64,000 bases of DNA from Cohnella thailandensis (GTDB lineage Bacteria > Bacillota > Bacilli > Paenibacillales > Paenibacillaceae). Where the stretch lies: assembly GCF_014212135.1 (NCBI RefSeq), contig NZ_JACJVQ010000014.1, positions 62,001 through 126,000 of the forward strand, read 5' to 3'. The translations under genes were made by a program, and so were the position numbers. The notes beneath the pieces are model-generated. The model did no database searches and was not told the DNA's origin. It saw nothing but the letters and a program-made list of their open reading frames with translations. Positions 1 to 7,923 of the stretch are shown here, one piece after another; the first letter of the stretch is position 1, and every line of letters begins with the position of its first letter.

Positions 1-2
1 TA

Positions 3-236
3 GAACCTGAGCAAGTTAAAGCGTTTGGTTATGTTTTGATGAAACAAGAAGTAAATCGAGGAGTTGTATTTTGTACTGGTTATGTAAATGAAAATCTTAA
101 AAATTTAGATAAGAGAATACAAATATGGTCATATGAAGATATTAACTTTCTTCTTAATGCTCATTTGGGCAGTGATTGGGTGAAGGATTTACCTAAAATT
201 ATTTCCCACAAAAGAAGACAGTACAGGAATGAGTGA
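3..236 (+). CDS. 3' end of a restriction-nuclease-like protein (partial)
   Basis: The reading frame is open at the left edge, so only the last 77 codons are present (it begins Glu-Pro-Glu-Gln-Val) and it stops at 234-236. The fragment contains a strand-turn-strand segment RGVVFCTGYVNENLKN, followed by an IQIWSYEDINFLL segment. This pattern resembles the C-terminal half of Mrr-type PD-(D/E)XK nuclease domains, where a 'G-hydrophobic-T-(S/T)-(Y/F)-F' strand precedes a final 'l-i-d-G-e-x-L-x-x-L' helix. That is a family-pattern judgement; the catalytic residues would lie upstream of the window. A restriction or defence role would fit the genes that follow. It could be another small C-terminal domain. 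TTG at 36 is not needed as a start because the frame continues upstream. Confidence 0.4.
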   Translation, partial: EPEQVKAFGYVLMKQEVNRGVVFCTGYVNENLKNLDKRIQIWSYEDINFLLNAHLGSDWVKDLPKIISHKRRQYRNE

Positions 237-249
237 GCCAGCATCCTAA

Positions 250-286
250 AAGCATCTCTAGCCCCACCGCTGCAGATGCTTTTTTC
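250..286 (+). terminator. Rho-independent terminator
   Basis: AAGCATCT (250-257) pairs with AGATGCTT (274-281) around a 16-nt loop, and a T-run follows from 280 to 286. It lies 14 bp after the stop of the partial gene at the left edge. Confidence 0.7.
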
Positions 287-864
287 ATTCCAATAAATAC
301 AACTAAAACATAAGAATACCTCGAAAAATTTCGTGAACCAAGTTAAGCTACATCAAACTTTTCAAGTTATTGGTATGTAAGTTTCCTGCGGATTATTGTT
401 TAAACAAAGCTTGTATTTCTGTGGGGCGAGAAATGTTTTGGGAAAGACAACGCAATCTTGAATTAAGGAATTTTAAAATATATGGTAATAGTCCTAAAAC
501 GAGGTATGTATCGCGGTGCACTCAGTGTAATCTGTGTCTACTATTCAGTCTACCACTCAAATGTTTCTACGAGATACGTGAACCTAGGTGGTAACAGAGG
601 TAGCCCTCGTCTAATTTTATCTTCAGTCTTCTCCCTTAGTAGGTGGAGACCTTGCTTATCAGGAAATAGACTATTGGAGCCACATTTACCTATAATGTAT
701 CAAGTTGAGCGCCTTTTGGCGCCTTTTCTTTTTCTCTAAGCAGCACGAGGACTCTGTAGTCATTTCGAGTAAGCTGTAGCGTTTAGTTAATTCTGTTGCG
801 TAGCAACACACATTGACGGGTGTAAACAAGAGGTGTATGCTGTATTTGAAGCTTATGGAAGGTT
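287..864. other. AT-rich gene-poor stretch
   Basis: I see no supported gene here. Two overlapping open frames (370-594 and 482-739) have no family resemblance and no convincing ribosome binding site. The stretch holds a possible terminator (709-735) and a 6-bp inverted repeat TGTTGC-GTA-GCAACA (794-808) shortly before the next gene. That repeat could be an operator for the helix-turn-helix protein that follows, but this is only inference from position. Confidence 0.5.
709..735 (+). terminator. Short hairpin followed by pyrimidine/T-rich tail
   Basis: GCGCC (709-713), loop TTTT, GGCGC (718-722), then a C/T-rich run to about 735. The stem is only 5 bp, and no gene is seen directly upstream, so it may mark the end of an unrecognised transcript or be a remnant. 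Confidence 0.4.
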
Positions 865-876
865 TTGGTGATAACT

Positions 877-1974
877 ATGGAGGGAAATCCGTTCAAGAGA
901 TTTTTAGCGAGGAACGTGTTACTTACCCATGAAGTTGCTGAAAAGTTAAATGTATCGCGTCAGCGCATTTCCGTTTTACATAAAGAAGGTGAGTTGGTAC
1001 CTATCAAGAGTACAGCAAATGGTTCTGTATATCTTTGGCAGGATGTTTTGCAATTCATGGAGACAAAGGGGATGCTCCCTCGATATGAAAATCCGACTCC
1101 CCCAAAGTATGCTTGTGAGACTTCTGGTACTCATGAAAATGTGGCATACGCTAAGAAACATCTAGACCAGTTAAACTCAATTGAACGAGTATCGATTTAT
1201 TTCGAGAACATTGATGCTGCTGTTGAGAACCACTTTCTCCCACTTGAGAAATACAGATACGGTGATCTGATAAGTTTATCAATTCCACACATGGTTATTA
1301 GTGATTCAGATGGTAATGAGATGTGGCTGCCAGGGTGCAATTGTGGTTATGGTGGAACTGGGCCTCATGGAAGTGAAGAGGTACTTCAATTAATAGGTGT
1401 ACCTGAGGATTTAAGGAAAAAGGTGTTTTACCACCCTGTAGTAAAATATGTGAAGAATGAAAATGGTAATTGGGAAGTTAACGCTAGACAGAGTGATTTT
1501 GATTTTCGCTCAATATCTAGTTTTGATGACTTTAGAGATGCTCGAGCCAGTATGTATTGGCATCAAGGGAGATTAACGTTATTGCAAGATAAGCGATACA
1601 GTAGAAGCAAGCCTCAGCATGTACTAGAAAAATATTGGGCGTTTATTCCCCATCCTATTGAATACATCTTGTTTTCAAATGATGAGCAGGCGATTGATTA
1701 TGGCTTCTTTGATCCATCTACTCAGTATGGACATAAGCATGGTGCATATAGGTTGATTATTCGAGATTACTCTGGAAGGCAGCTATGGCTAGACCCTTAT
1801 ATTGAGAAGAATAAGTCCCTAGTCAAACAACCCGAGTTGAAAGACATTCTTGAAGTTTGCGGTTTTGATATTGGAAAGGGAAGTTCAGATCAAACACTGT
1901 CTCGATGGTTGGGACTTTTATTAAAGAGGGTAGAGCCAAGTGAGCCAATGATCGGTCGAAGATCTCCTTTTTAA
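877..1974 (+). CDS. Helix-turn-helix protein of unknown function
   Basis: About 365 residues. The first 70 residues form a MerR/excisionase-like helix-turn-helix (LLTHEVAEKLNVSRQRIS, then a 'wing' and YLWQDVLQFM), so DNA binding is likely. The remaining ~290 residues are a soluble domain that I do not recognise. It contains a striking glycine/cysteine-rich motif, WLPGCNCGYGGTGPHG, around residue 150, which could be a metal- or nucleotide-binding loop (inference). Start choice is uncertain: GGAAGG at 857-862 sits 5 nt before GTG 868 and 14 nt before ATG 877; TTG 865 is also in frame. Base composition is AT-rich like the rest of the island. It is monocistronic as far as can be seen. No function is claimed beyond DNA binding. 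Confidence 0.75.
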   Translation: MEGNPFKRFLARNVLLTHEVAEKLNVSRQRISVLHKEGELVPIKSTANGSVYLWQDVLQFMETKGMLPRYENPTPPKYACETSGTHENVAYAKKHLDQLNSIERVSIYFENIDAAVENHFLPLEKYRYGDLISLSIPHMVISDSDGNEMWLPGCNCGYGGTGPHGSEEVLQLIGVPEDLRKKVFYHPVVKYVKNENGNWEVNARQSDFDFRSISSFDDFRDARASMYWHQGRLTLLQDKRYSRSKPQHVLEKYWAFIPHPIEYILFSNDEQAIDYGFFDPSTQYGHKHGAYRLIIRDYSGRQLWLDPYIEKNKSLVKQPELKDILEVCGFDIGKGSSDQTLSRWLGLLLKRVEPSEPMIGRRSPF

Positions 1975-2075
1975 AGCAGCATTGTAATGTTAAATCGTAA
2001 CGTCTTCTTTAGGCATCATAGGGCGATGATTGCAGAACTGTAGAGCTAACTGAGCAAATTACAAGGAGACAGCCC

Positions 2076-3221
2076 ATGTCTATATTTAACTTTTTCAAAA
2101 AGAAGCGTCAGGTTGAAAGCAAACCAGCCGTAAAACCTATCCCGGAAGTTCCCTTTAAATTTGCCAAAACGAATGCTACACCAGTTATCACTGTATCAAG
2201 TGAAGTTCGCTCGGAGGCAGATGATGTCGTTCCTACAACGATAAGGGTAAAAACCGCTATTCCAAGTAAACATGGATTGTACCCGCACGAGTTACTAATG
2301 CTTGACTATGCTGCCTCGTTCTACACGGAAGATAATAATTTTCAAGGGTTCTGGTGGTACAGATATGGTGTAAGAAGCGTTGTGGACGGTCTGTATTCCC
2401 TGCTTGAGAGAGGCTTTTTGCAAATCGGTGATTTACAAAGCGCAGTCGAGAAAGAGTATGCCACTGTTCTAAAGGAAGAGTTGAAAAAACGCGGACTCAA
2501 AATAACCGGGAAAAAGACGGATCTGGTTAAACGTCTGTTGGAGGAAGTCTCGCATGAAGAACTTAATCGACGATTTACTAAAAGAACCTATCAGTTGACT
2601 GAACTCGGAAATCAGGCGCTTGCTGAGGGAAGTTATGTTCCGTACATTCATCGTCACCAGCATGAGGACTTGGATATATGGTCACTTAATAAGATTGTAC
2701 ATACCCCACCACAAATGTCGTATCGCGATAAAATCTGGGATCATCTAAATAAGCGCAGTATGGAGCATGCTGCAGCCAGAAACTTTGGACTATACAGGAA
2801 CTGTCGTTATCATATGCATTTATTTCTGATGGAAGAAAAGCGCAGCAAGGATGCTCTTGCAATGTTGGCGGAAGTTGTATTTTACGATTTAAGCGGTCTT
2901 GGGAATGGGTATAACCCACAATATCTGCATATTACGGCTGACTATTTCTTTCCATACACGAAATCAATCGTAAAAACGGCTCCGGGCATAATCAGTGCCT
3001 TAATGATATGCCAAGAAGAGATTGGGCTTACTGATGAGGAATTTAGAGAAATGTTACTCGATCAAATGAGTAGGCTGAGTGCACCGTTACACCTCTTTAC
3101 TCCCGAAGAGTGCGTAGATATTGTGTTTATGGAAGTTCGTCAGGACGAAGAAGCTCTAAATAAAATTTATACAAAAGCAGAACGACGATTCAAGCAGAAG
3201 CATAAAGCACATTTAAAGTAA
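2076..3221 (+). CDS. SAP-domain protein
   Basis: 381 residues, starting at an ATG with a good AAGGAG site 8 nt upstream. After a low-complexity lysine-rich N-terminus there is a helical module (about residues 125-160: LKEELKKRGLKITGKKTDLV, then KRLLEE) that fits the SAP helix-extension-helix fold, a small DNA/RNA-binding motif. A helical domain follows (MEHAAARNFGLYRNCRYH..., residues ~225-380) of unknown role. SAP proteins of this layout occur as 'SAP domain-containing protein' in Bacillus and Paenibacillus, but I know of no defined activity. The next gene begins 22 bp later, on the same strand, so the two are probably co-transcribed with the third gene at 4436. No signal peptide or membrane segment is visible. 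Confidence 0.75.
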   Translation: MSIFNFFKKKRQVESKPAVKPIPEVPFKFAKTNATPVITVSSEVRSEADDVVPTTIRVKTAIPSKHGLYPHELLMLDYAASFYTEDNNFQGFWWYRYGVRSVVDGLYSLLERGFLQIGDLQSAVEKEYATVLKEELKKRGLKITGKKTDLVKRLLEEVSHEELNRRFTKRTYQLTELGNQALAEGSYVPYIHRHQHEDLDIWSLNKIVHTPPQMSYRDKIWDHLNKRSMEHAAARNFGLYRNCRYHMHLFLMEEKRSKDALAMLAEVVFYDLSGLGNGYNPQYLHITADYFFPYTKSIVKTAPGIISALMICQEEIGLTDEEFREMLLDQMSRLSAPLHLFTPEECVDIVFMEVRQDEEALNKIYTKAERRFKQKHKAHLK

Positions 3222-3243
3222 GCCTAGGGAGGTGTCTGTATCC

Positions 3244-4395
3244 TTGAGGGGGATCGTATTACTAGATGAAATTAAAGCGTTGATCTGCTCTAACCGTGAA
3301 GATGATTATTGGGACTTTAAGGAGAAGCACCATTCTAATAAGGCCAACCTGTTACACGATATCATCTGCATGGCAAATAACCGAGTCGATAGGGACGCCT
3401 ACATCATTTTCGGTATTGCGGACGGAACTTTCGAAGTGGTTGGGGTTGAGAATGACGAAAAACGAAGAAATCAACAGCAGATGATCGACTTCTTAAAATC
3501 CAAAAGATTTGTTTCTGGCATCCGGCCGCGAGTAGAGATGCGAACTTTAATGCTCATCGGTCACGAAGTAGATGTCTTGATCATCAAGAACAGCACTGAT
3601 ACGCCCTACTTTCTTACTGAGGACTTCTCTGACAACGGCAGAAAGGTTCGTGCGAACTATATCTACACCCGCGTTGGCGATACCAATACCGACATCGATA
3701 AAAGTGCAGACATCAATAATATCGAGTACCTCTGGAAGAAGCGCTTCCTACTGATTCGTTCCCCTTTTGAGCAGATCATCAAGCGCCTTGAGAACAAGGG
3801 CGAATGGAAAAGTGATGAATATGTCTACTACAATGTCTTTAATCCCGAGTTTACAATCACACTTGAAGATTACGATGAAGGACCAGAATTGATACCCGAG
3901 TTCTATGCGTATGCAATGAGCAACTCGGCAACCATGTATCAATTGTTAAGCATCAAATATTTTGGGACGCAACTATACGGTAAACAAATAGTGATTCTGG
4001 ATAGCGGTAGATATACTACGCCTACTCCTGAATGGGAGTTCCTTTATTTTGGAGAGTACAGAGTCCATGCTGATTTTGCCTTGAAGTATTTTACGAAAGA
4101 CAGCCCATCATACAAGTTGAATGAGTTTCTTTATAACGAGGATAATCAAGAACAGGGGTATGCCCGAAGGCGTTTCTTCGAGATCATTCTGTTGTTTGAT
4201 AATACCCTTGAGAAGGATGCATTTCTTGAGTATATCCACTCTCATAAAGAAGACTTTCTGAATAGATTGTCAGCCCTTGATGGCGAGTGGTCATGGATTG
4301 AGTCTAATACCAAACGTCAGCAGGGGCAAGTTGTGATACGCTTGAAAACAGGGAAAGTATTGAATCAAATGCTTGAGGAATTTCGACAGAGTTGA
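3244..4395 (+). CDS. Schlafen/AlbA_2-domain protein
   Basis: About 383 residues. The first ~150 residues match the AlbA_2 (Schlafen AlbA-like) domain: DYWDFKEKHH (the usual 'E-x-x-x-x-E/D-F-K' strand), HDIICMANN, and YIIFGIADGTFEVVGV, followed by a basic IRPRVEM strand and the YIYTRVGDTN segment. These domains bind nucleic acid or act as RNases in Schlafen proteins; most bacterial ones are uncharacterised. The C-terminal ~200 residues are unrecognised. GTG 3232 overlaps the GGGAGG ribosome binding site, so TTG 3244, 11 nt after it, is the likelier start. It lies between a SAP-domain gene and an all-helical unknown, with short gaps, suggesting one operon and perhaps one complex acting on nucleic acid (inference). 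Confidence 0.75.
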   Translation: MRGIVLLDEIKALICSNREDDYWDFKEKHHSNKANLLHDIICMANNRVDRDAYIIFGIADGTFEVVGVENDEKRRNQQQMIDFLKSKRFVSGIRPRVEMRTLMLIGHEVDVLIIKNSTDTPYFLTEDFSDNGRKVRANYIYTRVGDTNTDIDKSADINNIEYLWKKRFLLIRSPFEQIIKRLENKGEWKSDEYVYYNVFNPEFTITLEDYDEGPELIPEFYAYAMSNSATMYQLLSIKYFGTQLYGKQIVILDSGRYTTPTPEWEFLYFGEYRVHADFALKYFTKDSPSYKLNEFLYNEDNQEQGYARRRFFEIILLFDNTLEKDAFLEYIHSHKEDFLNRLSALDGEWSWIESNTKRQQGQVVIRLKTGKVLNQMLEEFRQS

Positions 4396-4435
4396 ATTAG
4401 GCGTTAAGGATGTGATTAGTCTTAGGAGGGGGATC

Positions 4436-5146
4436 ATGCAGTTAAGAGCTTTAATCCGCTATGAAAGACAGGTTTTACAGGAGTCCATGCGGAATAATGA
4501 GGACATTCTTGATAATGCCGAACAGTTAATAGCTCTGCTTTCAGACACTATAGTCTCAGACGATAGGAGGTCGTTAAGCTTCCTCATATTAAGTAACCAA
4601 GTGAGAAATGATTTAACACTTTGTTTACTTTCATCGTTAAGATATCATGAGACCCAATCAAAGCTGATGAAGCGCCAAGCGATAGAAAAAGCCTGTTTGG
4701 CAACATATGCATTAATCGAACCTGATATAGAGAAGTTTCTTACACACGATGAAAATGGGTCAAAGCCTATTCAGAAAACATTAGAGCGCTCGTTCAAATA
4801 TGTTGATAGAGAGTTTTCTAGCCATTCCCTCAGACTTAAGCAAGTGAAAGATATGATCAATAATTACTATGCCCACGGAAATATGTTCAACTCGTTAAGA
4901 AAAGAGGAACACCTCGGTTTTTTTGATAAGCAAGACGAACTTATGCAGAGAACGCTTATTTGGGAAATTGGCTATCTCTCAAGCGTAATCTTTGACTTAT
5001 GGCATCATGCTGCCGATCAATGTTCTTTCGCCAAAAAGAATGAGCAGAGTTATCAAAGGTTTGTTCAAGCTGTCGTAATTAGCCAGGAGTTCCGAGAAGG
5101 TTTTGTCAGCCATGAACGATTCTCCAAGTTTAGGTCGTTGTCATAG
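4436..5146 (+). CDS. All-helical protein of unknown function
   Basis: 236 residues. ATG 4436 is chosen because AGGAGGGGG ends 4 nt upstream; an in-frame TTG at 4373 would overlap the previous gene and has no site. The sequence is predicted by eye to be almost entirely helical (LLSDTIVSDDRRSLSFLIL, RYHETQSKLMKRQAIEKA), with no motif I know and no signal peptide. The segment VKDMINNYYAHGNMFNS looks superficially like a HEPN-type R/N-x-x-x-x-H environment but lacks the arginine. It is the last gene of the presumed SAP-AlbA_2 operon (41-bp gap). No clear terminator follows. Confidence 0.65.
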   Translation: MQLRALIRYERQVLQESMRNNEDILDNAEQLIALLSDTIVSDDRRSLSFLILSNQVRNDLTLCLLSSLRYHETQSKLMKRQAIEKACLATYALIEPDIEKFLTHDENGSKPIQKTLERSFKYVDREFSSHSLRLKQVKDMINNYYAHGNMFNSLRKEEHLGFFDKQDELMQRTLIWEIGYLSSVIFDLWHHAADQCSFAKKNEQSYQRFVQAVVISQEFREGFVSHERFSKFRSLS

Positions 5147-5596
5147 TACTCATAGGCCTTCATTCTTCTGTTGAGGCTTAAAGCAGCAACATAAACGAGT
5201 GTTTAAATGCGTAGTATTTCGATAACGTTCTTGCATAACCCTCCCGTGCAAGGTAACATGCACCAAACATGTTTTTTTGGGAGGTACTTTACATGACGGT
5301 CGTTTCTCAGAATTGCTGTTAAACACTACATGCTACCCGCGTACGTTCTTTAATAAGTAATTGGAAATGGAATATAATGAGGAGGGTGTAGCCCAAGCGA
5401 AGGCGCGGGAGCGTCCTTTTTATTGAACTAACGGGCAGGATGCGTCAATGTATTCAGTTCCTTTTCCTGGACATACGGGGAAAGGGACTGACCCCCTAGT
5501 GTAATATAAAATATGCCAATGCAGCCTACTTTTCCTTGAAAGGAATAGTAGGCTGCATTTTTTAAATCCATGTTATATGTCCTTAGTTGAGCTAGT
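5147..5596. other. Structured gene-poor stretch, possible element remnant
   Basis: No gene longer than a few codons is supported. At 5255-5278 a stem AACATG/CATGTT is followed by seven T; this is nested in an outer CTCCC (5241-5245)/GGGAG (5279-5283) pairing. GGGAGG (5279-5284) would be the ribosome binding site of a nine-codon frame at 5294-5323 (MTVVSQNCC). The rest (about 5390-5500) contains phrases such as GAACTAACGGGCAG and GGGACTGACCCC that look like decayed ends of an insertion sequence, which I could not identify. A strong hairpin ends the stretch (5519-5563). Confidence 0.35.
5519..5563 (+). terminator. Strong Rho-independent terminator
   Basis: A perfect 12-bp stem, ATGCAGCCTACT (5519-5530) with AGTAGGCTGCAT (5547-5558), is followed by six T. 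The T-run faces the + strand, although the closest + gene ends at 5146. The minus-strand gene at 5597-6358 ends 34 bp away and may use the same stem. Confidence 0.85.
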
Positions 5597-6358
5597 TCAA
5601 TTATATGGGAATTGTGGGGAGCTTAATGTGCCAGTGTATGATGCTGCTACTCCCTTATCGAAAGCTGCTTTAGTATCCCAAATTTCATATTTAATATGCA
5701 CATAGCCATCACTTGTATACCAAGAAGTTGTTTTATAATATTGCCCAGCTTTTAGCATAGGAAAAGTGTTAGCTAGGCCTGTAGAATTAGAAAATCCATC
5801 ATAGAGAGACCAACCTAAATATGCTCTGCCAATCCATTTTAAAATTTTCGATCCTGGATTAAATTCAAATGCAAGGGCAGGAGCACCTACAATAAGTACA
5901 TAAGCCGCACCAGCTTCCGTTGCAGTTACAGTGTGATAAGTTACAGTATTACCGGCTGGAAAGTTAAAGATAGTGCTTATTTTCTTTGCTTCTTGGTAAG
6001 AACCGGTTAGATTATAGTTAATTTCAAATGTAAGTTGGCCAATGTAGCTTGCTGGTTTTGGTATGTAGTAAGTATAAGTCCCCTTTTTTTTCGATAACTC
6101 TTGTGTACTTCCTGCGACGGGATATTTATTTGGCCAGTGGTACCCGAAAGTCATCTTTTCATAGCTTGGGTTAACAAAATCTTCTTTAATTGTATACGTG
6201 ACTAGGAATCTGCCGTCTGACTGCTTTGATGCCGTAATACTTCCAAGATACTTATTAATTTGTGTGGTATCTGCGCTTGCTTTCTGACCCAAATCAGTGA
6301 TAGTAGTTGTTGACACTAGAGAGAAGCAGAGCAGTAAAGATAGTAGAATCTTTTTCAT
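5597..6358 (-). CDS. Secreted protein of unknown function
   Basis: 253 residues. It starts with a classic Sec signal peptide (MKKILLSLLLCFSLVS..., cleavage probably after the ASA at about residue 29). A mature beta-rich domain follows (residues 35-145, e.g. GRFLVTYTIKEDF, TYTYYIPKPASYIGQLTFE), then a glycine/alanine-rich hydrophobic segment (EAGAAYVLIVGAPALAF) and a C-terminal beta region. The AAGGAGG site is 11 nt before the ATG. I do not recognise the family; the hydrophobic central segment might be membrane-active or a single membrane span. It is divergently arranged from a LuxR-type regulator that probably controls it (inference). Confidence 0.75.
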   Translation of the reverse strand: MKKILLSLLLCFSLVSTTTITDLGQKASADTTQINKYLGSITASKQSDGRFLVTYTIKEDFVNPSYEKMTFGYHWPNKYPVAGSTQELSKKKGTYTYYIPKPASYIGQLTFEINYNLTGSYQEAKKISTIFNFPAGNTVTYHTVTATEAGAAYVLIVGAPALAFEFNPGSKILKWIGRAYLGWSLYDGFSNSTGLANTFPMLKAGQYYKTTSWYTSDGYVHIKYEIWDTKAAFDKGVAASYTGTLSSPQFPYN

Positions 6359-6422
6359 TAGTAACCAATCCTCCTTCGAAATGTATTAACAGTGTAATAT
6401 AATTAACCATATTAGGGAATTG

Positions 6423-6451
6423 TTGCATGTTGTTGATATTGTCGTTATAAT
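6423..6451 (+). promoter_or_regulatory. Sigma-A promoter of the LuxR-family gene
   Basis: TTGCAT (6423-6428), a 17-bp spacer, and a perfect TATAAT (6446-6451) lie 24 bp before the GTG start at 6475. The spacing is ideal. The position between two divergent genes suggests shared control with the secreted-protein gene. Confidence 0.7.
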
Positions 6452-6474
6452 TAATACAAATTATAGTAGAAAAG

Positions 6475-7140
6475 GTGATCATTATTAGTGCATCAATTAA
6501 TCCAAATATAAGGGACATTGCTATGAAAATTGTTAAATCTATCGGTTCACTCAATTTTATAAATGGATCGTTCAATAAATGTGTTATATTGGTAACGGAC
6601 GCGGATTTAAATGTATTATTTAATTACAACTCTTATCCATTATCTAACTCAGATTTATTCAGAGAAGGTTCTACCATCACCGAAGATCTTTATGGATTTA
6701 ATGCTTTGCTCGCTGCTAGAGATACGAATGGTATTGCATTTGTGGATGAGGAGGAGCACATAGGAGTCCCACTAGTAGAAGAATTGTGTTCTTGTGCTGT
6801 TCCTTTGTTTGATTATGAGAATACTATTATTGGCTATATAGGGTTATTCTCTAGAAGTGGGGGATTATTGCCTTGGGGACTTTCTTTTGTAGACACTTTA
6901 TCTAAACTTATAGCAGAAAGATTAAATAAAGGTAACAAACAAATAAACAAGTGGTATATGCACCTTTCATCAAGAGAAATTGAAGTGTTGAATCTGGTGG
7001 TTATTGGAATAACAGACGGAGAAATTGCGAAAGAAGTGAGCATAAGTAAGTCTACTGTTCGAAGCTATTTGACAAGTATATTTGAGAAACTAGGTGTGAA
7101 AAATCGTTTTGAATTGATGTTTAAATATTATCAAAATTGA
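6475..7140 (+). CDS. LuxR-family regulator with GAF-like sensor domain
   Basis: 221 residues. The C-terminal ~65 residues are a typical LuxR/FixJ helix-turn-helix (LSSREIEVLNLVVIGITDGE, then IAKEVSISKSTVRSYLTSIF). The N-terminal ~140 residues resemble the GAF domain found in AcoR/LuxR-type regulators (GFNALLAARDTNGIAFVDEE, EELCSCAVPLFDYENTIIGY), which binds small ligands. It lacks a receiver domain, so control by a small molecule is likelier than by phosphorylation. GTG 6475 overlaps part of the AAAGGTG site; ATG 6523 with AAGGG upstream is an alternative giving 205 residues. The small membrane protein at 7153 follows by 12 bp, and the divergent neighbour is a secreted protein. Confidence 0.8.
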   Translation: MIIISASINPNIRDIAMKIVKSIGSLNFINGSFNKCVILVTDADLNVLFNYNSYPLSNSDLFREGSTITEDLYGFNALLAARDTNGIAFVDEEEHIGVPLVEELCSCAVPLFDYENTIIGYIGLFSRSGGLLPWGLSFVDTLSKLIAERLNKGNKQINKWYMHLSSREIEVLNLVVIGITDGEIAKEVSISKSTVRSYLTSIFEKLGVKNRFELMFKYYQN

Positions 7141-7152
7141 AAAGGTGAATTT

Positions 7153-7326
7153 ATGTTAAGTAAAAAATTTAAAATAGTAATTTCAATTCTTAGTTTATTG
7201 CTTATATTTGCTGGAATAGGTTATCCAATGGGGTATATTGAATCTAAAAATGTATTTTATACGTTAGTATTTTCTGGAATAATTCTGGGAGGGGTAGGTG
7301 AATTACTGAAGCAGAAGAAAAAATAG
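7153..7326 (+). CDS. Small two-span membrane protein
   Basis: 57 residues, starting at ATG with AAAGGTG 5 nt upstream. Two hydrophobic segments are evident: IVISILSLLLIFAGIGYPMG and FYTLVFSGIILGGVGELL, ending in a basic QKKK tail. The gene is 12 bp behind the LuxR-family gene, so it is probably co-transcribed. It is too short for family assignment. It may be a membrane partner or immunity-like protein for the secreted protein encoded divergently (speculative). Confidence 0.6.
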   Translation: MLSKKFKIVISILSLLLIFAGIGYPMGYIESKNVFYTLVFSGIILGGVGELLKQKKK

Positions 7327-7597
7327 GTGACACTTGGCACAAGCGAAGAATTGAACTTGTACTCGTTTTTAAATTCCCTCGGTAAAATGTAATTTTCTCA
7401 CGAATGTTCGCTTATTTGCAGAATTTGACCATAGGAGTAATTGCACTTTGAACAGTAGGGACCATATGCCGTCAACTCCGGTAACCAGAATGCATGCGGG
7501 AACAGAAGGGGCGAGATTTCGCTCCGAGTCTGTAAAATACTTTGTGTAAACTCTCAATCCTACTAAAATGGAATTACTAGAAAGGTTGGGAGCACAC

Positions 7598-7822
7598 ATG
7601 GGATTGTGGTCGAAGGAGCAGCTCAGATCGTTTATTAAGGAGAATAACCTGGTCACCGCTCAGGATGCACAGAATGCTTTGAAAGACTTGTTTGCAGAGA
7701 CCTTGCAGGAGATGCTTGAAGCCGAGATGGACACCCATCTGGGCTACGAGAAGCATGACATGCAGAACAAAGAGACGAGCAACAGCCTATTATATCAGAG
7801 CTCACGCGAGAATATCGTGTGA
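7598..7822 (+). pseudogene. Truncated IS256-family (Mutator) transposase
   Basis: The frame encodes MGLWSKEQLRSFIKENNLV followed by DLFAETLQEMLEAEMDTHLG and YEKHDMQNKE. This is the characteristic N-terminus of IS256-type DDE transposases, which are normally ~400 residues. Only ~60 transposase residues remain before the sequence diverges; the last ~15 codons are unrelated and end inside a hairpin. It is non-functional. ATG 7598 is the canonical family start. Confidence 0.8.
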
Positions 7823-7838
7823 GCTATTTTATTTTTGT
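7799..7838 (+). terminator. Rho-independent terminator
   Basis: AGCTCACGCGA (7799-7809) pairs with TCGTGTGAGCT (7815-7825), an 11-bp stem with one wobble and a 5-nt loop, followed by ATTTTATTTTT. It isolates the transposase remnant from the downstream helicase gene. Confidence 0.8.
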
Positions 7839-7923
7839 CTAACTACTCAGAGGAATACCATTTTGATATAATTTACAATATTTCGGAATATTAAGGCTGG
7901 TAGGAATTTACGGGAGGCTGGGT

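Larger units (their letters stand above)
7526..7838 (+). mobile_element. Remnant of an IS256-family insertion sequence
   Basis: A left-end-like segment GAGTCTGTAAAATACTTTG (from 7526) followed by TGTAAACTC (to 7553) resembles IS256-family terminal repeats, and is followed by the 5' end of a Mutator-type transposase gene. Most of the transposase and any recognisable right end are missing. The remnant lies directly upstream of the large helicase gene. The exact boundaries are inferred. From 7327 to 7525, between the small membrane protein and this remnant, I see no gene. Confidence 0.55.

Noticed and set aside
370-739. Two overlapping open frames (370-594, 482-739)
   Set aside because: No family resemblance, no ribosome binding site, and cysteine/arginine-rich composition typical of chance frames.
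4373-4435. TTG 4373 as start of the helical protein
   Set aside because: It overlaps the AlbA_2 gene and lacks a site, while AGGAGGGGG precedes ATG 4436.
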